64,000 nucleotides of DNA, from positions 1-64,000 of the forward strand of contig NZ_BNBB01000033.1 in NCBI RefSeq assembly GCF_014654615.1. The letters are read 5' to 3'. Positions 1 to 7,406 of the stretch are shown piece by piece (within the stretch, counting starts at the first letter, position 1; every line of letters starts with the position of its first letter). Below the pieces are notes generated by a model. The model had not been told where the DNA came from and searched no databases. It saw only the letters and a program-made list of their open reading frames with translations. Made by a program: the position numbers and the translations under genes. The stretch is from Streptosporangium violaceochromogenes. Lineage in GTDB: Bacteria > Actinomycetota > Actinomycetes > Streptosporangiales > Streptosporangiaceae.

Positions 1-116
1 GGGGCTACGGGCTCTCGCGTGTCAGGCCACGCCGACGCCCTTCCCCCTCAAGATCGAAGAGCCCACAACGGCCTGCGCCCGAAAAGATCGGCAGCCCGTG
101 GACGGCACGCGAAGAG

Positions 117-251
117 CTACTCCTCGTCCGGGACCAGGCCCGCCTGGCAGGCACCCCACCCGAATGGGTCATCTGGCCTGACGTTGGTGCCGCCCAGGCC
201 ACAGTAGTCACTGGGGCGCACGAAGGTCGCCGAGGGCAGTACTTTGCTCAC
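117..251 (-). CDS. 44-aa microprotein resembling the MsrA C-terminal tail
   Basis: This short ORF has a GTG start 6 bp after the stop codon of the PIN-domain gene, so it looks like the third gene of that operon. It is too short for routine ORF calling. Residues 16-44 align without gaps to the last 29 residues of MsrA encoded near 5.1 kb. Shared features are YCG, GGT, a DP pair, WGAC and GL, and both end at a stop codon after the same number of residues. It therefore carries the GYC-type cysteine plus the second tail cysteine of MsrA, but no GCFWG catalytic core. The Shine-Dalgarno sequence is weak (GAG about 6 nt upstream). Function is unknown. It could be a redox-active or scaffold peptide, or a remnant of recombination at the msrA 3' end. 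The reading frame and similarity are seen directly; expression is inferred. Confidence 0.55.
   Translation of the reverse strand: MSKVLPSATFVRPSDYCGLGGTNVRPDDPFGWGACQAGLVPDEE
120..206 (-). repeat. MsrA-tail module, copy 1 (87 bp)
   Basis: This is the first of three 87-bp, same-orientation copies of a module encoding 29 residues. The others are at 2130-2216 and 5053-5139, the latter being the 3' end of msrA. By hand count, copies 1 and 3 agree at about 82% of the first 72 bases, and copies 1 and 2 at about 76% of all 87. Copies 1 and 3 are open and end at a stop codon in the same place. Confidence 0.75.
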
Positions 252-257
252 AGAATC

Positions 258-803
258 TCAATGGAGACCATAACGCCGAGCATAAGAACCAAATGTTGCG
301 CCCGAGCACGGCAGTCGCATGCCCGTCGACTTAAGCGTGTCAACGATGTTTCCAGCGCCCACCTCGCTGAGTTTGCCATCGCGACAAGCCGTGGCGAGCA
401 GCCACATGGTTCCGTGAACCTCCAGGCCGAAGTGCCGGCCCACTCCAACAGCCTCCCGGTCGTCGGTGATCGCAATCCCACCACATAGCTCAGCCGCCGA
501 AAAAACGCTGGCCTCTCCGAGATTTCGATGCGAGGAGCCGATGCGCTGCGTCCACTTCGCGAAACATCTGATCTCTTCAAGAGAATCAAGACGCGCGACA
601 CCAAGCCAATCCGCGTCCAACACATGCAGGAGAGCCGGATACTCGTCGGCGCCCGCACGTAACTCCTCTCGAACGACATGAGTCGTCAGGCAGCTTCTGC
701 CGATGAGGAGTTCTCGCAGAACGTCCAAACGCTCAGCACGCGAGAAGTGGTTGAGGCACATCGCATCGAACACCAGTGCGGGATCGAGTCCGGTATGGCT
801 CAA
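258..803 (-). CDS. PIN-domain protein (toxin-like ribonuclease)
   Basis: This 181-aa protein has the layout of a PIN nuclease. An Asp sits at residue 13 in the first strand (VFDAM). Glu46/47 lie in a VREEL motif, Glu97 in LGEAS, and Asp114/115 in ITDDREA. These are the expected acidic metal ligands of PIN ribonucleases, many of which are VapC-like toxins. It resembles the DUF3368-like branch more than classical VapC. Its ATG overlaps the stop of the upstream Xre-ImmA gene by 4 bp (ATGA), which implies translational coupling. Pairing of Xre/COG2856 proteins with PIN proteins is a recurrent arrangement in toxin-antitoxin surveys (recalled, not checked). The target RNA is unknown. Confidence 0.75.
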   Translation of the reverse strand: MSHTGLDPALVFDAMCLNHFSRAERLDVLRELLIGRSCLTTHVVREELRAGADEYPALLHVLDADWLGVARLDSLEEIRCFAKWTQRIGSSHRNLGEASVFSAAELCGGIAITDDREAVGVGRHFGLEVHGTMWLLATACRDGKLSEVGAGNIVDTLKSTGMRLPCSGATFGSYARRYGLH

Positions 804-1897
804 GGCTCGAGATCCGACTCTTCACGTGCGGGGAGGTCCGACTCCACAATCTGGCCGCGCATGAGTTCGACGGCACGAGCCGTGGTTATCTTGCTCGCCT
901 TCCATGCCTGCAACACGGCATGAGCATAGCTCGGCGGCACACGCACGGTCTGAAGATCGGGCTGCGGCGCCCACCCCAAGGCCTCCATCAGCTCAGCGCG
1001 CGTCGGATTTCTCCGTCGCAGATCCTTCGCGCTCTCCTTGTCCACGACTTCCGCCGCGACCGCTTGACGGACGGCCAATGACCATGACGTCCTGTAACCG
1101 GCGGCAAGGAGCACAAGGGTCTCTCGGACGGAATCCCTGCTTTCGGAGTAGCCCTTCAGCACGGAGTCGATTGGCAGGAGGAATTCTGCGGCGAAAGCAT
1201 CGACGACCAGTTCTCTTTCGGCACGAGAAGTGTGAATTCCCAGATCCGCCGAATATTCGTCACCGATGACCATGTGAGCCAACTCGTGAGCGGCGGTTGC
1301 CCGCCGTCTTCCCGGATCCCCCTGGCTGCTGACGACCGCCACGGCAACCCCGCCCTCAATCAGAGAAGCCCCGTCTCCCGGAGTGTCGACCACTGCCACG
1401 AGCTGACCGAGCTTTTCACATACGCTCATCAACGAACCGATGGGATCAAAGCCGAGATTCAGCTTTTTTCTAGCCCACCGGGCAGCATCGCGAGCGGTCT
1501 CGACGCCCTCTACCGCGCAGGGATATCTCTGGGGCCTGCGAGGAGGCAACTCTCGCAACTCGACGAGTTGCCGGACATCGCTCAGCCACGTCGCCAGAGC
1601 CGCCTCAAGCCGGTAAGACTGGCGGGCCACATCCGTTGCCGTATCGTCGGCGAGTTCGGTGCGGCGTGATACGACTGTCGGGGATTGACTCAGAAAATGA
1701 GTGAGAGGAACCCCGAGAACCGACGACAACCGTGCCAGCTCGAGAGCGTCCACCCGACGAGTGCCCGCTTCGATCTTGGCGATCATCGTCCGGTCCAGGT
1801 TCACGGCTGACGCAAGCTGCTCCTGGGACATGTCAGCCGCAACGCGACATTCACGAACGCGATCCCCTAGATCCCCCCACTCCCCAGCCTCTCTCAT
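800..1897 (-). CDS. Xre-family regulator fused to ImmA/IrrE metallopeptidase
   Basis: From the chosen ATG the protein has 365 residues. An Xre-type helix-turn-helix occupies about residues 13-68 (MSQEQLASAVNLDRTMIAKIEAG). An ImmA/IrrE (DUF955/COG2856) domain spans about 140-260, with zinc motif HELAH at 204-208 and the distal Glu238 in FAAEFLLP. A longer frame starts 20 codons upstream. I prefer this ATG because HTH homology begins right after it and a perfect palindrome lies directly before it. ImmA-type proteases cleave repressors, and here DNA binding and protease are on one chain. With the overlapping PIN gene, this is the likely antitoxin/regulator half of a toxin-antitoxin-like or stress-response module. 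Confidence 0.8.
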   Translation of the reverse strand: MREAGEWGDLGDRVRECRVAADMSQEQLASAVNLDRTMIAKIEAGTRRVDALELARLSSVLGVPLTHFLSQSPTVVSRRTELADDTATDVARQSYRLEAALATWLSDVRQLVELRELPPRRPQRYPCAVEGVETARDAARWARKKLNLGFDPIGSLMSVCEKLGQLVAVVDTPGDGASLIEGGVAVAVVSSQGDPGRRRATAAHELAHMVIGDEYSADLGIHTSRAERELVVDAFAAEFLLPIDSVLKGYSESRDSVRETLVLLAAGYRTSWSLAVRQAVAAEVVDKESAKDLRRRNPTRAELMEALGWAPQPDLQTVRVPPSYAHAVLQAWKASKITTARAVELMRGQIVESDLPAREESDLEP

Positions 1898-1898
1898 G

Positions 1899-1913
1899 GT
1901 GCGATAATCGCAC
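1899..1913. promoter_or_regulatory. Palindrome abutting the Xre-ImmA start codon
   Basis: The sequence GTGCGATAATCGCAC is a perfect inverted repeat (7-bp arms, 1-bp centre) one base before the ATG on the minus strand. The position fits an autorepressor operator for the Xre domain. No clear Shine-Dalgarno sequence is left between it and the ATG, so a leaderless transcript is possible. Confidence 0.5.
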
Positions 1914-1949
1914 ACCAGTCGAGAGGTGACGAGGCAGCCCGGCTTTCCT

Positions 1950-1964
1950 GTAACCAATCGTTAC
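1950..1964. promoter_or_regulatory. Second inverted repeat upstream of Xre-ImmA
   Basis: GTAAC-caatc-GTTAC has 5-bp arms and a 5-bp spacer. Another GTTAC half-site occurs at 2001-2005 in the A+T-rich stretch further upstream. This could be a second operator or part of the promoter region. The evidence is pattern only. Confidence 0.3.
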
Positions 1965-2129
1965 CTGCGTTGATTCTTTTTGGAGACTCGATTGACACAC
2001 GTTACCCAAAACAGACAAATCATAACAAATAGGATTATTTGGCCCTCAAAGGCAAGATCGTGATCGATGCCGATACGACTCACGCCCAGGAGGCGAGCAG
2101 GAGCCGTACAGGTGAAATCTGGGCTGCCG

Positions 2130-2216
2130 CTCCTCGGCTGGGAGCAGGCCTGTCCGACAGGCGTCCCACCGAGACGGGTCATCTGGCTTGACGTCGGTGC
2201 CGCCGCTGTCGCGGTA
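2130..2216 (-). pseudogene. MsrA-tail module, copy 2 (degenerate)
   Basis: The 29-codon frame reads YRDSGGT...DDP..W.AC..GL.PAEE. It lacks the YCG cysteine of the other copies, keeps the second cysteine, and has no stop codon at the end, running on into unrelated codons. No convincing start with a ribosome binding site precedes it. It matches the msrA tail exactly over about 19 bases around the GGT-V-K codons. It is best read as a decayed duplicate. Confidence 0.55.
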
Positions 2217-2275
2217 ACTCAACACCGAATGGCTCTCGCCGTGCACGGCTCCAACCCGTGAACGGCGCCTGCGGG

Positions 2276-2439
2276 CTAACGTGGCCCCGGGCGAAACTCC
2301 GTCCAGAGATCGACGGCTTCCTCCAGGTCGAGTCTTTTCAGGACCTTGGTACCGCGTCCGGCCCGATCTCGCGGAAATCGTCAACGGCCGAGTCGGTGAA
2401 TACGACGTCGAACCTTCGGCGACTGGTGCCCGATGACAT
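2276..2439 (-). pseudogene. RelE/ParE-family toxin relic
   Basis: An ATG opens a frame starting MSSGTSRRRFDVVFTDSAVD and continuing into DFREIGPDAV, then hits a stop. One base of frame shift restores KVLKRLDLEEA before another stop. The pattern (strand, FT-D-AV-D, GPDAV, VLKRLDLLEE) is the N-terminal third of actinobacterial RelE/ParE toxins. The core with the catalytic basic residues is missing, so the gene is frameshifted and truncated. With the Xre-PIN cassette next door it marks this stretch as a former toxin-antitoxin locus. The rest of 2217-2541 shows no convincing gene. Confidence 0.45.
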
Positions 2440-2541
2440 ACGGGTCGAGATCCGCCCGGCCGAAGCATGCCTGCGAAGACCTTGGCGGCACTCCGGGCGT
2501 TCACGTGTGTTCCTTCGGGAATCCTTGGGTAGCGGGCGCCC

Positions 2542-3522
2542 ATGAGCGAGCGCCGCATCCCGGCAGCGGAGGCCAATGTCCCCGCCCGGCCGACCGACCT
2601 GCCCAAACGCTCCTGGTGGGAGGTGCTCAAGCGCACCGTCAAGGAGTTCCAGGACGACAAGGTCACCGACTGGGCCGCCGCGCTGACCTACTACGCGGTC
2701 CTGTCGATCTTCCCCGCTCTGCTGGCGGTCGTGTCGTTACTGGGGCTGTTCGGCCAGTCGGCGACCAAGCCGATCTCCGACAACCTCAGCGCGATCGCAC
2801 CAGGGCCGGCCAAGCAGATCATCGACCAGGTCCTGCGGTCGCTGCAGAGCAGCCAGAGCGCGGCCGGCGTCGCGACGGTCATCGGCCTTGCCGTGGCGCT
2901 GTGGTCGGCGTCCGGGTACGTGGCGGCGTTCATGCGGGCCGCCAACATCATGTACGAGATGCCGGAGGGCCGGCCGATCTGGAAGACGCTGCCGCTGCGG
3001 CTGGCGATCACTCTCGTGCTCGTGATCCTGATGGCCGCGGGGACGGTCACGGTGGTGTTCACCGGCAGTCTCGCGGAGCAGGCCGGCAAGGTGCTCGGGA
3101 TCGGCGAGACCGGCTTGACGATCTGGAACATCGCCAAGTGGCCGGTGCTCGTCATCGGCGTGATCATCGTGCTGGCGCTGCTGTACTGGTTCGCGCCCAA
3201 CGTCGAGCACCCCGGCTTCCGCTGGATCACCCCCGGCAGCGCGGTCGCCGTCATCGGCTGGATCGTCGCCTCGGCCCTGTTCGGCTTCTACGTGGCGAAC
3301 TTCGGCACCTACAGCAAGACGTACGCCACACTCGCCGGAGTGATCGTCTTCCTGATCTGGTTGTGGATCACCAACATCGCGATCCTGCTCGGCGTGGAGT
3401 TCGACGCCGAGATCGCCCGTGGCCGCGCCATCGCCGCCGGGCAGCCGGCCTCGCAGGAACCGTACGTCGAGCCGCGCGACACCCGGAAGATGGCCCCCCG
3501 TGAAAAGCCCCGCATCGGATAA
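2542..3522 (+). CDS. YihY/BrkB-family integral membrane protein
   Basis: This 326-aa protein has the YihY/BrkB signature DWAAALTYYAVLSIFPALLA about 45 residues in. Around six hydrophobic segments follow, and GVEFDAEIARGR closes the core near the C-terminus. The tail is hydrophilic and likely cytoplasmic. The family was once annotated as ribonuclease BN by mistake. It is a membrane protein of uncertain role, proposed to be a transporter or envelope factor. The hemerythrin gene follows 80 bp downstream on the same strand, so the two may be cotranscribed, although that gene has its own strong ribosome binding site. Confidence 0.85.
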   Translation: MSERRIPAAEANVPARPTDLPKRSWWEVLKRTVKEFQDDKVTDWAAALTYYAVLSIFPALLAVVSLLGLFGQSATKPISDNLSAIAPGPAKQIIDQVLRSLQSSQSAAGVATVIGLAVALWSASGYVAAFMRAANIMYEMPEGRPIWKTLPLRLAITLVLVILMAAGTVTVVFTGSLAEQAGKVLGIGETGLTIWNIAKWPVLVIGVIIVLALLYWFAPNVEHPGFRWITPGSAVAVIGWIVASALFGFYVANFGTYSKTYATLAGVIVFLIWLWITNIAILLGVEFDAEIARGRAIAAGQPASQEPYVEPRDTRKMAPREKPRIG

Positions 3523-3602
3523 CGAATTCACGCGAGCGCGACAGCGTCGCATGTGTCCCTCTTGGCCGGGCAGCATCTCCCTGACCACGAGCAGGAGGAG
3601 AA

Positions 3603-4157
3603 ATGTCGCAAACTGTAATCGATCTCATCATGGCGGATCACCGCGACGTCGAGATGCTCTTCGAGAAGCTCAAGAGCCAGCCGGAGAACCGCCCGGCCCT
3701 CGTGGCCGAGCTGGCGGCCAAGTTCGTCGCGCACGCCCGCGCCGAGGAGACGAAGGTCTATCCCGAGCTGGCCAAGGCCGACCCGTCGGAGCGCGGCGAG
3801 GTCCACCACGGCGTCGAGGAGCACCACGAGGCCGAGGAACTGCTGGCCAAGTTGATGGAAGCGGGCCCGGACGAGGCGGAGTTCCTCACCGTGCTGGAGA
3901 AGATGGTCAAGGCCGTCAGCCATCATGTCGAGGAGGAGGAGAGCGGGATCCTCCCGGCCATGGCCAAGGCGATTCCGGCCGACAAGCTCGTCAAGCTGGG
4001 CCGGGTGTTCAGCCAGGCCAAGGCAGAGGAGCTCGCGACCCCGCCCAGGCCCGTCGGCCGTACCAAGCGGGAACTGCTGGAGCAGGCCAAGGAGAAAGGT
4101 GTCCAGGGCTGCAGTTCGATGACCAAGGAGGAACTGGCCGCCGCTCTCAGCGGTTAG
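3603..4157 (+). CDS. Hemerythrin HHE-domain protein with basic helical tail
   Basis: This 184-aa protein starts 5 bases after a strong AGGAGGAG. The HHE cation-binding four-helix bundle covers about residues 1-135. Putative di-iron ligands are in ADHRD (His13), HARAEE, HHGVEEHHEAEE and SHHVEEEE. A C-terminal segment from about residue 150 (GRTKRELLEQAKEKGVQG, then SSMTKEELAAAL) resembles the short Rho-N/SAP-like motif found in many actinobacterial small proteins and may bind nucleic acid. Hemerythrins bind O2 or NO or buffer iron. The neighbouring msrA suggests a redox or oxidative-stress context, which is inference. Confidence 0.85.
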   Translation: MSQTVIDLIMADHRDVEMLFEKLKSQPENRPALVAELAAKFVAHARAEETKVYPELAKADPSERGEVHHGVEEHHEAEELLAKLMEAGPDEAEFLTVLEKMVKAVSHHVEEEESGILPAMAKAIPADKLVKLGRVFSQAKAEELATPPRPVGRTKRELLEQAKEKGVQGCSSMTKEELAAALSG

Positions 4158-4351
4158 CGTCCCCAGACAACGGGGCGTGTCGGCACGTCCGGCCGATCGG
4201 CGGCGGCGGTGATGCGCAGCGCGCTCACCGCCCCGGCGATCTCGCACGGGTGGCCGGGCGTGGTGTACGGTGACGCGGCGTTCGCCGTCTTCCAGGGCGG
4301 TGAGACCGTCCTGACAACAGGGCGTCTGCGGGACGTCTCGGTTCGGTGCGA

Positions 4352-4888
4352 TCACACGCTCGGTACGCCGATCCCGATCCAGTAACGCCGCGCCGGGCCG
4401 AACCCGGTGTCCTGGATGCCCTCCAGGACGCCGCCCTGGCGCTCGATGGTCCTCGCCGAGGCGATGTTGTCGGCCGCGCAGACAACGAGCACCCGGTCCA
4501 TGCCGAGAACCCGCGCCTCGTCGAGCATCCGGCCCAAAGCCCAGGTAGCCAGCCCACGCCGGCGCGCGGACGGCCGGATGCCGTAGCCGATGTGGCCGGC
4601 CCACTTCACGAACTCGCCGAACCCATGCCTCAGCGCGATTCCGCCGAGCACCCGATCATCCTCGACGATCCACCGGTACGTACACCGCGCCCCGCCGGCG
4701 TCCGGAGCCTTCGCCTGATCCGGCTCGTCGGCCAGCCGCGCCACCCAGGCCGCGAATCCGGCCGGCGACTCGACCGCGTCGGACGGCAGGAGCCCGAAAC
4801 CGTCCTCGTGGACGCCGGGACCCCACTCGGCGTGCGCTTCGAGCCAGGCGGTGTGCAGACGCGTGGTGGGCGCGATCAGGTCGGGCAT
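4352..4888 (-). CDS. GNAT-family N-acetyltransferase
   Basis: This 178-aa protein contains the GNAT core. GHIGYGIRPSARRRGLATWA is the acetyl-CoA pyrophosphate-binding loop (R/Q-x-x-G-x-A variant). It is followed by VLVVCAADNIASARTIERQG, the typical strand and helix before the C-terminal strand. The RYWIGI ending resembles acetyltransferases of the RimJ/RimL-like branch. The substrate cannot be read from sequence. The gene stands alone on the minus strand, convergent with the hemerythrin gene. The 194 bp between their ends holds no gene. Confidence 0.8.
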   Translation of the reverse strand: MPDLIAPTTRLHTAWLEAHAEWGPGVHEDGFGLLPSDAVESPAGFAAWVARLADEPDQAKAPDAGGARCTYRWIVEDDRVLGGIALRHGFGEFVKWAGHIGYGIRPSARRRGLATWALGRMLDEARVLGMDRVLVVCAADNIASARTIERQGGVLEGIQDTGFGPARRYWIGIGVPSV

Positions 4889-5049
4889 ACCGTGACTTTA
4901 TCGACCTGGGCCGTGTACGAGCACGGCAGCGGATATTCCGTCGATTTCGGCGTCCCCGCCCTCCCACAAGCCTCTGACCCGCGGAAAACCCGAGACGACG
5001 CTCCCGGGCGTTCAACCGGCGAAGGTGCGGATGAGCACGACCTGAGGGA

Positions 5050-5739
<690 letters not shown>

Positions 5740-5839
5740 CGAGACCCTCCTCCTGACACGTCCTCACCAGGAGGCAACCACGATTCTCACCCTCCTGTTC
5801 CCGTAAGCACTCCTAAAGGGTCAGTCAAGGACTACTAAT

Positions 5840-5868
5840 TTGCATTAAAAGTGGTAAGCAGCAAAAAT
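5840..5868 (+). promoter_or_regulatory. Candidate rarD promoter (leaderless)
   Basis: TTGCAT and AAAAAT are separated by 17 bp in an A+T-rich patch. The -10-like hexamer ends 7 bp before the rarD ATG, and no Shine-Dalgarno sequence is visible. This geometry fits a leaderless mRNA starting at the ATG, which is common in actinomycetes. The hexamers are moderate matches only. Confidence 0.35.
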
Positions 5869-5875
5869 AGGTTAC

Positions 5876-6820
5876 ATGCCTGAATCGCGCCGTGGAGTCC
5901 TGTACGGCATCGCCGCCTACAGCATGTGGGGGCTGTTCCCTCTGTACTGGCCGCTTCTCAAACCCTCGAGTGCGCTGGAGATCCTGGCGCACCGCATGGC
6001 CTGGTCCCTCATCGCCGTCGTGGTGATCCTGGCGGTCCGGCGTCACTGGTCGTGGTTCCGTGAGCTGCTGCGCACCCCGAAAAAGCTGGGGCTCCTCGCG
6101 CTCGCCGCGGTGATCGTCACCGTCAACTGGGGTGTCTACATCTTCGCCGTGAACACCGGTCACGTCATCGAAAGCGCCCTGGGCTACTTCATCAACCCCC
6201 TGGTCAGCGTGCTCTTCGGTGTCGTGGTGTTCCGGGAGCGTCTGCGGCCCTGGCAATGGGGTGCCGCCGGGCTGGGGGCGCTGGCGGTCGTCGTCATCGC
6301 CGTCGGCTACGGCCGGCCGCCGTGGATCGCGCTGGTGCTGGCGCTCAGCTTCGGCACCTACGGCCTGGTCAAGAAGGTCGCGGGGGTGGGCGCGGCCGAG
6401 AGCATGGCCGTCGAGACGCTGGTGCTGCTCCCGCCCGCGCTCGGTTACCTCCTCTACCTGCAGGGGCAGGGCACGGCCACCTTCGGGAGCATGGGCACGG
6501 GTCACGCCCTGCTGCTGGTCGGGGCGGGTGTGATCACCGCGCTGCCGCTGCTCTGCTTCACCGCCGCGGCGATCCGGGTGCCGCTCACCACCATGGGCCT
6601 GCTGCAGTACATCGCGCCGATCCTGCAGTTCCTGTGCGGTGTCGTGGTCGTGCACGAGGTCATGCCGCCCAGCCGCTGGGCGGGGTTCGCCATCGTCTGG
6701 CTGGCGCTGTCGCTCTTCACCTGGGACAGCCTGCGGGCCGCCCGCCAGGCCCGCGACGTCCCGCCTCCTCCGGAGCCGGAGCACAGGCAGGGGCCGAAGC
6801 GCGAGCCGGTGACCGTCTGA
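5876..6820 (+). CDS. rarD: EamA/RarD-family transporter
   Basis: This 314-aa protein has about ten hydrophobic segments arranged as two EamA halves. The RarD type shows in the opening RRGVLYGIAAYSMWGLFPLY and in EILAHRMAWS, VNWGVYIFAVNTGHVIESALGYFINPL, and LLQYIAPILQFL in the second half. RarD proteins are drug/metabolite-superfamily permeases, named for chloramphenicol sensitivity. The natural substrate is unknown. A short charged tail (about 25 residues) follows the last helix. The gene is convergent with marR, and the two share a terminator-like double hairpin. Confidence 0.9.
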   Translation: MPESRRGVLYGIAAYSMWGLFPLYWPLLKPSSALEILAHRMAWSLIAVVVILAVRRHWSWFRELLRTPKKLGLLALAAVIVTVNWGVYIFAVNTGHVIESALGYFINPLVSVLFGVVVFRERLRPWQWGAAGLGALAVVVIAVGYGRPPWIALVLALSFGTYGLVKKVAGVGAAESMAVETLVLLPPALGYLLYLQGQGTATFGSMGTGHALLLVGAGVITALPLLCFTAAAIRVPLTTMGLLQYIAPILQFLCGVVVVHEVMPPSRWAGFAIVWLALSLFTWDSLRAARQARDVPPPPEPEHRQGPKREPVTV

Positions 6821-6844
6821 CCGGTCCGACCGGGGGCTCCGCCT

Positions 6845-6880
6845 GCCGGAAAAGACCTCCGGCGGGGCTCTAGGAGCCCC
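6845..6880. terminator. Back-to-back hairpins between convergent rarD and marR
   Basis: GCCGGA(7 nt)TCCGGC is followed at once by GGGGCTC-TAG-GAGCCCC. There is no T-run, as is usual for actinomycete I-shaped terminators. The marR stop codon lies in the loop of the second hairpin. It could serve both genes. Confidence 0.5.
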
Positions 6881-7271
6881 GTACCAGCGTTACCAGGGGG
6901 GTCAGGGCCGGGTCGGCGCCGGCCTGCTCCAGGGCGGCGGCCAGGGAACGCTCGTAGGTGGACCTGGCCTCCGCCAGGCGGACGCGCCCGCGGTCGGTGA
7001 TCACCGAGTAGACGCCGCGGCGGTCGGCCGAGCACAGGTCGCGGCGGGTCAGCCCCGTCTCCTCCAGGCGGCCGACCAGGCGCGTCACCGAACTCTGGTT
7101 CAGGCACAGGGCGTCGGCGAGCTCCTGCATCCGTAGTTCGCCTCCGGGTGCCTCGCCGAGCCGCTCCAGCGCGCGGTACTCCGACAGGCCGAGTTCGTGC
7201 CCCCGCTGAAGTGCCTTGGCCAGCTCGGTCTCCACCAGAGCGTGCAGACGCGCGAACCGATTCCACGTCAT
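6870..7271 (-). CDS. MarR-family transcriptional regulator
   Basis: This 133-aa protein has the winged-helix pattern of MarR. ELRMQELADALCLNQSSVTRLVGRLEETGLTRR is the HTH recognition region, and DRRGVYSVITDRGR is the wing. A GAGGAG sequence lies about 8 nt before the ATG. MarR proteins usually repress a neighbour and themselves and respond to small ligands. The nearest candidate targets are itself and rarD. A perfect-arm palindrome in its own promoter region supports autoregulation. The ligand is unknown. Confidence 0.85.
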   Translation of the reverse strand: MTWNRFARLHALVETELAKALQRGHELGLSEYRALERLGEAPGGELRMQELADALCLNQSSVTRLVGRLEETGLTRRDLCSADRRGVYSVITDRGRVRLAEARSTYERSLAAALEQAGADPALTPLVTLVRGS

Positions 7272-7289
7272 CGTGAGTCTCCTCGAAGC

Positions 7290-7301
7290 GTCAGCCCTGA
7301 C
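7290..7301. promoter_or_regulatory. Candidate operator upstream of marR
   Basis: GTCAG-CC-CTGAC has 5-bp perfect arms and lies 19 bp before the marR start. It is next to a minus-strand TATAAG that could serve as a -10 element. A MarR dimer could bind here, but the site is short. Confidence 0.35.
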
Positions 7302-7406
7302 AAACCTTATATTTGTCCATGGTCGCCGCCCGTATCAGCAGATGACCCATACCGGAATAGTCATGACAAGGTCATCTGGGCCTTCGGCCGGAGAGCCGGG
7401 TGGAGG

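Noticed and set aside
1961..2182. A 73-codon minus-strand frame upstream of Xre-ImmA
   Set aside because: It runs through the A+T-rich promoter region and part of the decayed MsrA-tail copy, with no start context or similarity.
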